Positions 51,505-63,500 of a stretch of 64,000 bases of DNA are shown here, piece by piece (position 1 is the stretch's first letter; every line of letters begins with the position of its first letter). Below the pieces are notes generated by a model. The model made no database searches and was not told where the DNA came from. It saw only the letters and a list, made by a program, of their open reading frames with translations. The DNA comes from Chrysopilus asiliformis (Eukaryota; Arthropoda; Insecta; Diptera; Rhagionidae): assembly GCA_964034945.1 (NCBI GenBank), contig OZ035961.1:44628184-44692183 (forward strand), in the 5' to 3' direction. Both the position numbers and the translations under genes were made by a program.

Positions 51505-54500
51505 ATGGCGAATGATCAAAAGCTTTTGTTGGCAACTCAACCCGAAAAACCGAATCATTATACGTGAGTATAGTTGCAAATTAAGTTCAAGTAGTGTTCA
51601 CTCGATACAGTAAAACGTGACGATCATTTTTATACTAATATCATGTGCAAATATTGCAGATATTTGAAGGAATTTCGCGTGGAACAGTGTCAGTCATTTC
51701 TACAACATAAATGTAACCAGCATCGTCCATTTATTTGCTTCAATTGGCATTTTATGAACCAGCGTCGTAGACGACCAGTTCGCAAACGGGACGGCACATT
51801 CAATTATAGTGCAGATAATTACTGTACGAAATATGATGAAACAACAGGCATTTGTCCAGATGGAGACGAGTGAGTTTTTCCCTCAAAAATTTTCACAGAT
51901 TTTTGTTATTTTTCTTCGCAGATTTATTATTTTTCCCCCCTTGCACACAAAAGCGTGCGTTGTACAGAATTTGTGTGCGTGTGTGACTTGTGAGTTTGTG
52001 GTGTTGTGCAATAACAAAAGTGGATGGAGTACGAAAATTGCCGTTTCCACAGTTCTTCATATTCCATCTACGTCATTGTGTAGGTTTAGTGTTGTTTTTT
52101 CATTGGATTCTAATATTGTGTAGGTTTTGTTGTGTTTTTGCGTAAAAAACACGTAAACTTGAAATTTATTGCTTTAAGCGGACTAGTACTGCCATCTTGT
52201 GATGATTTATAAATCCTGAAGGATTTTGGAATTCTGAGGGGTTTTTTTGTTGCTTTAAAATTTGAAACAAATATAGAAAAGCGTAGTTAATTCTTTAAAA
52301 CGCGTTACAGATGGTAGAGTCCTATTAGGCAGTGTCAAATGAGTACAAATTTGCAAATTCCGTTTGGAATAATTTTCCCTGTCCACGTCAGAAATGAAAT
52401 TTCTACTAATTAGAACTAAAGAATTGGAAACATGAGAAATTTAGATGCAAGATGTGGGGGGGTTGAATCTGACAACACTCTTCAATGCGATACGAGAGTG
52501 TGGGTGCTGTCAATAAGCGAGTTTTTCGGTAAATTTTAAATGTCAAGCATCTTAATATTTTCGTCTTTTCTCGCTCGTACTTTAGAAGCCATGCCTAGCG
52601 CCATTGAATCGCTTGATTCATCACAACTTTTTTGCTTGGCATGTTTTGGTTTCCCTTTCGGCTTCGGCTTCTGTTTTGGTCAAACAAATCACAAACAACG
52701 CGTGAGCTGGTGTTGAAGCGAATAGTGTAGAATAGAAGTTTGAAAAACGAAATACGGATTTAGAAATGAACAAAAGGACAGAAGTGTGTGTTGGCTTGAA
52801 TGAAAAGGGGAAATCGCCGCCGGTTGGAATGTGTGTGCGATAGAAGCGTTCACTTGTATGCAAATGTGTGTGCGAGAGTAACAATTTATTGTTTCTGCTT
52901 TTTTGTAGTAAAGATTTTTTTTTGTACAGCGCACCGATCTCAGGTGACGCCATTTTAATTTCGTAATATTTTTGTTTTTGTTTTGCAAAATTCATTCCGC
53001 TTCTTCGGAGAGTTAAGGCGGCGAAATTGCATTCATCTGATAAGAATAGACAGAATTTCTTGTTTTCAAACAGACTTAGGGCAATTTGCATGTTTCTTTT
53101 TTTCAGTATTTTTGTTTGAAGTGAATTCGATTTGTTAGAAAACCAACAAGTTGCCAAAGAATATTTTTATGTATTTCTTACTATACGCGGCCACTTTACC
53201 TTTCCAAAAGTCTTCTTCCCATACTCAAATAAATGTTAAAGTTTTTACGATGCGAAGAGATTCTGCGGTCAGGCTTCGTGCTGAATGCATAAAAATGGTG
53301 GGAATTTTGGGCAATTAAAGTTTGTCTTTTGCGCAGATTCAATTTTGTTTTTATTACGTGTAGGTACATATCAGTATATCTATATATATATATTGATTTC
53401 GTTGCTTTATCAATCAAGAAAACGCGCAAATAGTCTCCTTGTCATCTTTTTAGACATTTTCAAAGATCATAAGCATCTATTTAATGCAGAATTTTATTAA
53501 AATTCAATTGATTGAGAAATTCACAATTTCTACCTACAAAAATGTATCATTATTTCATTATCAAAACTTGCCATATTTTCATACGTATATAGGGACCAAC
53601 GTAAGGTAATAAAACTGTGTGTGAAAAAGGGATTTCGCTCTTTATACTCTTTCTGAATATATTTTTGTAGTACAACCACCCGAAAGTATCATTTGAGGCT
53701 CTCAGAATAAAAAGGATCCAACCTACAAAATCAACGTTTTCAATATTTTGTTTAATACAATGATTGAGTTGAAATTTTTTGGGGGAAAAATATCTAGTTT
53801 CATATATAACTTCCAGTAAATCCGTCAAAAAACAGGCTGTGCAAAAGGTCGCGTAGTTTTGATTTTTCTGATATGTTACTGTTGGGTCTACCGTAAAATT
53901 CAAGTTTTAGATCTCGGTATTGGCTATACATAGGGCTGCCATGGAACCTATTTGTGAAAAGAGAACCTTTGAGTTAAAAAAAGAGATATTGTATAGGAAA
54001 TTAACCAAATGAAAAAAGAGAACTAAAAGAGAACTAAAAGAGAACTTTTTTTGAATGTGAAAATTACAGAACTTAGAATGACTGCACAGAATTATTACAA
54101 AAAAGTGTAATTTTTCGTGCCTGTTATTTTCCGTATCTATCGAAAAAAAACTAAAAATGTCAAAACTACAATATCAAATGTCAAAACCGGCTATTTCCTT
54201 AACCGCACAATTTTGATTTGTTTTGATTTTTACAGCAGCTGATCGTGGGAGAAGAAACTGTTCTTGCTGGCGCATACAATAAATAGCTCTACGTTACAAT
54301 TATAATGTACAGTTTCGCACTACACACAGAAAATTGTAGAGTACTACTATACAATAAATAACGTGATCATTTTAATTCATAATGGAATTTTCGTGGAAAA
54401 ATCTGTTTGGTTTTTTACGCATAGTATGAACCAAGAGTTTTCTGAAAAAAGAGAACTAAAGAGAACTGGCAAGGAAAAAGAAAGAGGAAAAAGAATGGAG

Positions 54501-57500
54501 TTAAAAAAAGAGATAAGGTTCTCTTTAAAAGAGATATGATGGCAGCCCTAGCTATACATTAAAATTTTTGACCTTTTCTGTTTTTTTTTCCTAAATATCT
54601 CCTGAACGATTAGTTTTTCAACAATAGTTGGCGCCCAAAACCAGCTCTGTAGCTTAAATAGTGATACAACCTCTCAAAAAATCACTACTTTCTCAAGAAT
54701 CTTGCGAAAATCGTGATTTTTCGTTTGTTTTTGTTGAATATCTTCTAAACTAAGTTGTTTAGAGCAAACATCATATGGACAAATTTTAAAGGAGAGTCAA
54801 TAAGCACAATAGGAGCAAAGATGTCACCCTACTACAATTGTAGTAGAATCTACTACCACTACGCACTAAATGAAATCTGCTACTATTTTGTAAAATTCAT
54901 GAATCAACCAAAAAAATGTATTATATTTACATGTTAAATGTAAAAAGCTTCTAACGAAATTAAATATGAGGCAGCCAATACAAAAGAATTTTTTAAATGT
55001 TAAGTATATTATCGAGTATTTATTAAAAAAGTTTTATTTACTACATATCAGAATTCCTGAAAAGTTTTTTGATGATAGAATGTTAGTATGTATTATGAAT
55101 GATAAAGCTATTTAGCTTTAGTTATACAAATTGGTATATCGGCATAGGTAGAAAAGTTTTTTTTTTCAAAATCCGCTACTATGAGTATCAATCTACTATT
55201 TTTGGCCCAATCTACTTCCCTCCAAAGGCAAATTGGTGAAATCACTGAATAGGACGTTTCTACGACCAATATTTTAAGATTGTGCTTCCTCGACCAATGA
55301 GATCAAAGCTTTCATGTCTATCGTTAAAATCTTTGACCATGTTCAGATTGGTTGAAATAGTCCGCCTAAATAGGACGGATGAAATATTGCTTGTGTTCAC
55401 ATGTAGACTATTTAAGCCGGTAGCTGTGACCATTAGACTGTCGTGAAACATTTGGAAAACGGAATATTTGTAAAGAATCGCTAGTACTATTTTGCCCCCA
55501 ATTCATGTTGCATCGAAGACGACCGAAACAATAATAACAATGGAACACATTCAGTGTGACAGCTAACCAATCAAAACATGACAAGCGTAACTTTGAAAAT
55601 GGAGATTTTAGTTTTGCGGAGGATTTTCCTATCAGCAGTCCCACTTCCTCGCCATAATGTTGAAAAATTCTGTTCTAGTTAGGCGGACTATTTCAACCAA
55701 TCTGGATAAGTTCTTTGATCTAATTGGTCGAGAAGGTTTAATCTTAATCGCAATCGTTAGTCTGCATTGGGTTTAAGACCGTTTGGCTTAAGACTACTTG
55801 GGCGGTAGTTGTTAGACATAAACCATTTTGTGTTTAACCATTGAATCATTTCTGATTCATGGTTTTTACGCGACCTTTCTTTCATTTTATGGGAATTTAT
55901 CGACTCATAGGTCATGTTTTCACATCCAAAATTCCTCCCAACAGGTCAGGCATGTTTGCTCTGAAATCCTATTAGGAGCCTGTTTCTGGCACCATATATC
56001 GTCACCTGAGTGCTATTTTGTGCCATACGCCATTTTCACATTTTTATACCCTTATAGTGAAACCAAAGGGTACCGTAAACTGAGGTGACTTTGGCCCAAA
56101 AAAACATGTCTTATGCCCGGTTCCACAGTGCAAGCTTAAGCTTCGGTTCAGTTGAACTTGATAATTAGTTTAAGCTTTAGCTCAAGCTACAAATGTTTCA
56201 CAGTCAAATTTTATGTGTGGTTCAACAAAACCAAGTTCACTGAGTTTTGAAAGTCAGTGTCCCTCTCCTGTTACTCAAGTTTGTACTTGTAGTGAGTAAT
56301 TTCGATATATATTTACAAACCTGGAGATTGAATCCGTACATGGCTACAGTCCATGACAGCAATCACTCTTGGGAATCGAGCAATACTATAATATTCTTTC
56401 ATTATTCCATCATTCCAATAATTAAAATTTCTTCTGCTATGAAATCTTCTTGGTCTTGCTACACGAGTAACAACACAGAAATATTCTTCATCACTTTCGT
56501 CAATCATATCACTAAAATCGCTATCCATTATAATTAGTTCAACAAAATATCTGATTTAAAAAATCAAACAGTTTTGATGTATCAATCAAAATGAAAAACG
56601 ACCGCTTTGATTTCGGAAACGCGATAGGAAAAATGACATTTCTAACCCTTAAGCTTGTGAGTTCAGATTTGAGCGTCAATATTTTACGGCTCAAATTGAA
56701 CCGGCATTTGAACTCAGTTCAACACTTAAACCAGTAATGTGAAACAGTGAATACAGTTAAGCGAAAGCTAAATTTTTCCTTTGTACGTAAGTACCTTATA
56801 GTTTTTTGTATTTATTTTCTTTGTTAGACCTTTCCAAACGTTAATTGCGGAAAATATTAATAACATTTAATGTTCCGCTCTTTGCAGAATTTGTTTTTCG
56901 CTTGGGCCAAAGTCACCCAGTGGTTGGGGTGACTTTGTCCCATTGTATGTTTTTCTTAGAAAGACATTTTCACCCCTTGAATCAATAGTATACGTTTCAT
57001 TTTCAACTAATAATACTACATGCACTATGACTCACACGATTTTGCGCGGCAAGCAATTACCGGTATTTATTTGAAAACGAATTACTACAACGAAGATACT
57101 AGTAAAAAAACCGGTAATATGAGAAATGTAGGCCATATTGGGATGACAAACTTTTTTGTGAGTTGGACCAAAGTCAAGGGCCAAAGTCACCTCGTGTTAC
57201 GCTATATTAAATTTGCCTTACCGTTTGTAAAGCCCGTAACCGTGGGGTTAGACGTGCGACTAGAAGTCGCATGCCGAATCTCATCTCAGGGAAATCGCTC
57301 GTGTAAACGCCAGTTGCATGCAAGCGGGGAAAATCGCAACTCAAGTCGTATGTAAAAACCTCATACAATCTGAGCTGCGACTGGAACTGCAAATGATTTG
57401 ACATTTAAGGTTATGTCTGATTTCACAAGGGCAGAAAATAAGTTGAGTAGAAGTGAAATTTTAAAATAAATAAATTTGTACCGGGAACGAGAATGCCTCT

Positions 57501-60500
57501 GGAAGACTGCCTCGAAATTGTATCGTAGAAACGATCTCAAGAGGCAGGCGTATGAACAAATCGGCGCGGAATTGAAACTCACAAGCGAGGAAGTGAAGAA
57601 AAAGTTGAGAAATTTACGAACGACGTATGTTCACGAAAAAAAGTAAATCAATGCCAGTCGGAAGTCTGGAGCATCGACAGAAGATATTTATGAGCCTTCA
57701 TAGTTTTGGCAGACTTTTCTGCGATTTCTATCATTTTTATAGCTTACTGCGGCTAATAACTTTCTTTGTTTTCTTGCGTTTGACCTTTTTCAACTGAAGT
57801 CACATGCAATGTCGCAAGACAGCAGAGCAAATCGCAACACCTGTCAAATTGAAAAACGTAGTAGGAGGGATAATCGCATGCGACTTCTAATCTCACGTCT
57901 AACTGTGGGGTAACAGATTGACCGGCAGTAGCAGTGGCAGCAAAATGTTCTGATTGACTGAAATCCGACAACATGGCGACACATGCAGTGAAAATATTTT
58001 TGCTGCTCGGTCATCTCAAAAGTGAGGTTAGGTTCTTCAAAAAAAGCGCCAAACGATATAAAAACATTTGACAGCTAAAAGAAAAAATCAACTCAGTTTC
58101 TTTGAAGACTTAGTGTGTGCTTAATATTAGTTTTTATTAAAAATGGAAGAGAAACTGATTAACAAAAAAACAAAAAACTGAATTTGATCTGAAATCTGAG
58201 ACGCTAGTAACCGAATGTCAAAATGTTTCTGCCACATCATGGGAAATCCAATGTGTTTCAACGAACAGCATTTCTCTATTTACCACTGCTACTGCTACTG
58301 CCGGTCAATCTGTTACGGGCTTAACGCCAAGATCCCGTCATCACATACAAAAATGAATTACACCAGTGTGTTTAGAATGATAAAAAAATTCGAATTTTGC
58401 ATGTCCGTCTGTCTGTCCATCTGTGGCGCGGATTGCGGGCGCACAGACTGAGCTAGAGACTTGAAATTTTACGCAGATTCGTTTTTCGTAAGCCGCAAGG
58501 CTAAGTTCGTTAATGGGCAAAAATGGAAAATTTTGTTTTTAATTGCAATTGACAATTACAATTACTCAATTGTAATTGTATTTTCTGCAATTGAAAACTA
58601 ATTAATTGTTAATTGTATCTTTCACAATTAACAATTAATTAATTGTTAGTTGCTGTTCTGCACAATTGCAACTAATCAATTGTTAATTGTTTAATCAATC
58701 ATTACTGGTAACAATTAACAATTAAATTTTATAAACTTTAAAAAATCAAAATCCCGAATGAAAAATCCCAAATTTTCAACACCTAGCAATTAACGGTTCT
58801 GGAAAAGCAAAATTAAAAATGATTAATAATTTATAAGGATCGTGTAACATATTTCGTTTCTACCAAAAATGTTGCGTCAAATAGCAGAAGAAACGTGATT
58901 TTAAAATTCGGGACTTTGAAATTCGGAATTTTGATTTTCGGAATTACGTACCGAAACCTCTTAAGGGTTCAATCAAAATTTAAACCTCAATCAAAGTTTT
59001 GTCGTGAGTGGATTGAGTGATTAAAAAAATGCCGTTTTAATTATAATTTATTTGAATAGCTGAGATTACATTTTCAAACTATCTTTTCAAACATATTATC
59101 AGACAATTTGTGGCTCTTTGGCAGATTAGTCATTGTAGCATTTATTCTATGTACATTTTATTTACAGTTCTTTATTTTTTATTATTAAATTAAAAATATA
59201 ATCGCAATTAATTTAATTGCAACCTGCAATTACATTTTTAATCAATTAATTTTAGTCAATTGAAAATTTAATTGATTGATGCCCAACACTGCTTGTGGGG
59301 CAGAGATTTTTTTCAAAATTAAATCTGTGGATATCCATAATCCTGTTTTAACAAAATTTGGGTTCAGATTTTTGTAATAACAAATGTGATCAGAGACGAC
59401 TCTGCAAGCGTGAGAATTCAAACGAAAATCCCCATTGAATTAGGCACTTGGCACACCGAATTCGAATTCGCACCGCATTGCGAAAAAGTTCAAGTTTACC
59501 ACGCGATCTTATATTATATGTGATCTACATGAGCTCTAATTTTGCAGATACCGCAATTTTGTGGAGACCGGATTGTTGCGTAATACAAAATTAGAGCTCA
59601 TGTAGATGACATATAATATCGCGTGGTAAACTTGAACTTTTTCGCAATGCGGTGCGAATTCGCAATCGGTGTGCCAAGTGCCTTACCATTAAGATTGTTA
59701 TTTGCATTCGTACTGAATGCTTGCAAAATGCCTTCCAGCTTCAAAAATCTGATAAAATATTTTGAATATATCCAACACTAGCCTACAAAGGTGTCGCGAT
59801 ATAGGATTTGACAACTGGTTTAGGTTAATTAGGGATCCCTAGACCCAAATTTTCTTCCATCATGTCGCGTTTTCGAAATAACGGTACTTTTTGTAAAGCT
59901 GTGTTAACCCTTTAATGCAGAAATTTTTATAAAATTTATTTTTTGAGGCAAAACAACCTTCTAAATTCGGAAAAAATATTTAAAAAATTCTAGTGTCTAA
60001 AACATAAAAGACGAATGGATTTTGAGATTTGTCGTCAATGCTAAACTATGTCATAACAAGAAAATACGTAGGTTAGGTATAAGAAACAGAGGTTATTTAT
60101 GTTATTTATTTATTTTTCTAGATTACACCGCTAAAAGTTATAACTATTTACCAAAACTAGTGTTTTAGAAAAAATGCACGTTAATAATGGTTTTATTTAT
60201 TACAAAGTAATTCAGTTCAATTTCCATAAAAATAAATTCTATAAAAAAATTAATAAAACTTAGCAAAAAGAAAATGGTTATAAAAACAAAAACAAAAAGC
60301 TAAAATAGCGATTCTTAGTTAAAAAATCAATGAAAAACTTAAAATCATACGAAAATCGTACTAAATTTTTGTTCATTAAAAAAAGTTTGTCCAACAAAAA
60401 CGACATTTTTTGTGTCAATATCAAAGATATTGAATTTTAGGCTATTTTGACGTCGCTGATTCTGAGTCTGGCTTTGCTTTCGCCAGATTAACTCTACTTC

Positions 60501-63500
60501 TGGAGATACCAAAAAGAAAATATTTTCGATACCAAAAAAATTCCTTAAAAGATTTTCTTTTTCGAGTGAATCTGGCCAAAACAGAGTGCGATTTAGAATC
60601 AAAGTATGATTAAAAATACTACCACAATATTTATACTCTCTTAGGCCCGTTTGCTGAAACAAGTCATAGCGTCTTATGTTCAACTTAAATTATTTAAGAC
60701 CCAGAATTTCTAGGGTTTAAGTAGGCTAAGCACAACTTAAATTGTTATGACTCGTTTCAGCAAACGGGCCTTAATGATATATCTTATTCCAGCGTAGTCC
60801 AAGTGGTAAAGTACTTGGCCCGTATTCCGGAGGTCTGTGGTTCAATTCCCGACTGTCACATTCTGTGATTCAAGTCCACTCAACCTGCTTTACGAAATTT
60901 GTAGTGATAGTTGCCGCTTGGTGTTAACTACATCATCGGTCTAGATTGCTATCACGGCCTCTGCTGTTGATGGGTTGCAACGTAAAAACCTTACAAATGT
61001 TGTAATTCATCCATGGTTGCGAATCCATATGAAATTGTAGGTGCAAAGCAGGGGAAGAAATCGTTATGAAACCTCAATTGAGGAGGCCCAGGATCTTCGA
61101 GAGCTGTAGCGCCGAGGATGATGATGATATATCACATAGAAGTATATTAGACTAGCAGACCCTTCGTTCCCAGCTTAAAGTTTTTTGTATAAATTTTAGA
61201 ATGTCAAAAAACCATAAATAACTTAAAAACTTTTGGGAAAAAACGTTATCCTTTCAAATTTTGAAATTCCAACACCAGATTCGTGATAAGCAACCCTGAA
61301 ATCCTTCCAAAGAGAAAAATTGGAAAAATCACATTTTCGTTTTCCTTACAGGACCTCCCGTTTGGTATTTTAAAAATCTAACATCGGATTCGCGATCAGC
61401 GACCCCAAAAACCCCATAATACCAATTTTTCCGGGGAAAAATGTGAAAAAGGATATTTGCGTTATCCTTTCAGGACCTTCCGTTTCGAATTTTGAAATAG
61501 CTGAAAACTTGGTCCTGACAACGCAGATCCTTTTGCAAAAAACCGCGTAAAAATCGGTCTAGTAGTTTTTGAGTTTTGTAATCTCATACAGACCAACAAA
61601 CCAACAAACATTCATTTTTATATATGTATGTATATAGATTTAGTATACCGTTTGTAACGCGTCGAACCAATCGTCGGATACAAAAATGAACTACACCAGG
61701 GTGTTAGGGATGACAAAATATTTTGACTTTTGCATGCCCATCTGTCTTTCTGTCTGTTCGTAAACACCATAACTTTCGAAAGGACTAGGCTAGAAACTTG
61801 AAATTTTGTATAGGTAGTTGAGTTTCTGGTAATGGCTAGGCTAAGTTTTTGAACGGTCAAAATTGGAATATTCCTTCCCTCCCACATAAACGCAACAGTT
61901 TTTTTCGCATTTTTTTTTAATATTTATAAAGTTTTTTTTTAATATTTATAAAGTTTTTTTTTAATATTTATAAAGTTTTTTTTTTTAATATTTATAAAGT
62001 TTTTTTTTTTAATATTTATAGTTTTTTTTATTAAAGGTTCAATTTTCACCATAAATATTTAAAGTAGAATATCAAATCATTTAAATTTCTTTTAAGTTTA
62101 AAGTTAAAAGACGCAAATCTTTTAGTTTTTTCCGTTTTTATTAGAGTTGTTCATTTGTTTCAATAACTGGGCCTATTCTGCTATATTTTAATATCCTTCT
62201 ATATGCTACTCATATAGAGCTTAAAAGCGATACCTCCTTAAATAAAAATATTTTTTTTTAGAAATAATGGTATAAAAATAGTTATTTCAACATATTTCCA
62301 AATGTTTTAAAACAAACTATACTTAAATTTCAGTTGCCCATTCTTACATCGAACAGCTGGCGATACAGAACGCCGATATCATTTACGTTACTATAAAACA
62401 TGTATGTGCGTACATGACACTGATGCACGCGGCTATTGCGTTAAAAATGGCCACCACTGCGCATTCGCTCATGGTGTACATGATCAAAGGCCACCAGTTT
62501 ATGATATAAAAGAGTTAGAAGCACTACAGAATTCTGAGACGACGGTTGACGGTGTCACATGCCAGAATGCATTAGACAAAGAAAGAAATTTAATGAATGA
62601 AGATCCTAAATGGCAAGATACTAATTATGTCTTAGCCAATTATAAAACAGAGCCATGTAAACGGCCGCCAAGACTATGTAGACAAGGATATGCGTGTCCT
62701 CAATATCACAATAGTAAAGATAAACGAAGAAGTCCAAGGAAATTTAAATATAGGTAAATCATTTTATAATATATATTACGATAAAATTTAAATAACTTGT
62801 ATTACAATTCTAGATCAACACCATGCCCAAATGTCAAACATGGTGAAGAATGGGGTGAGCCAGCAAATTGTGAAGCTGGCGATAATTGTCAATATTGTCA
62901 CACTAGAACAGAACAGCAATTTCACCCAGAAATTTATAAATCGACAAAATGCAATGATGTACAGCAGGCTGGCTATTGTCCACGTAGTGTTTTTTGCGCA
63001 TTTGCCCATGTTGAACGTAAGTGAAACGAATTTTCTTTTTTTTTTGGCTATATCCTACATATAATTTTTTGCAAATCTTCTGTCTTTAATTTTGCATAGA
63101 AAAAATTTTTTCCTACTGTTTGGTTTTGTGCCTCCTTCTTTATTATTTTGAAATCGACATTTTCTTTTACTTTTTATTATCGTATAGATGAAAAATTTAA
63201 AACGATTTGCAATTATTTGGTTAAATGATATATTTTTTTTAATGAAATCGTACATAGTTTTGCCTAACTTTTGCCTTATAAAAGTGTAACTAAAGTAATA
63301 CAGTTTCGAAAATGTGATTTCATGATAATAATTTTTAACAGAAGACTTTCCATTTTTTTCTTGTTTCTTTTTTTTAACTACTACCGTAAAACGTGTGATT
63401 GCATAGCATATATTTTGACAGAGGAGAAGCCGCGGGAATTAGATGGACCTTCAACAAATTTAGCCCTTAGCGATATTATATCAAGTGCATTGCCAGATAT

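Larger units (their letters stand above)
57231..58321. mobile_element. PIF/Harbinger element inside HINE F
   Basis: AGCCCGTAAC and GTTACGGGCT ends with TAA at 57228-57230 and 58322-58324. Beyond the nested element its left terminal repeat continues as AGATTGACCGGCAGTAGCAG, the exact inverse of the right end. Removing the inner element at 57240-57910 restores the symmetry. Confidence 0.85.
56043..58531 (+). mobile_element. HINE copy F, split by three insertions
   Basis: 56043-56072 holds the 5' block (TATACCCTTATAGTGAAACC). 57203-57230 continues (TATTAAATTTGCCTTACCGT) and 58322-58531 holds the core with GATCCCGTCATCACAT, the microsatellite and CTAAGTTCGTTAATGGGC. The pieces join exactly when the nested elements and one copy of each target duplication are ignored. 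The 3' part is missing, cut off by the AATT-rich element at 58533. Confidence 0.8.

Noticed and set aside
52621..53157. 178-codon minus-strand frame in unkempt intron 2
   Set aside because: No domain, no homologous copy in the window, composition like the surrounding intron; chance is the simpler reading.
60785..60860. A functional tRNA gene
   Set aside because: Promoter boxes are present but no foldable acceptor stem or anticodon loop is evident, and a SINE body follows.
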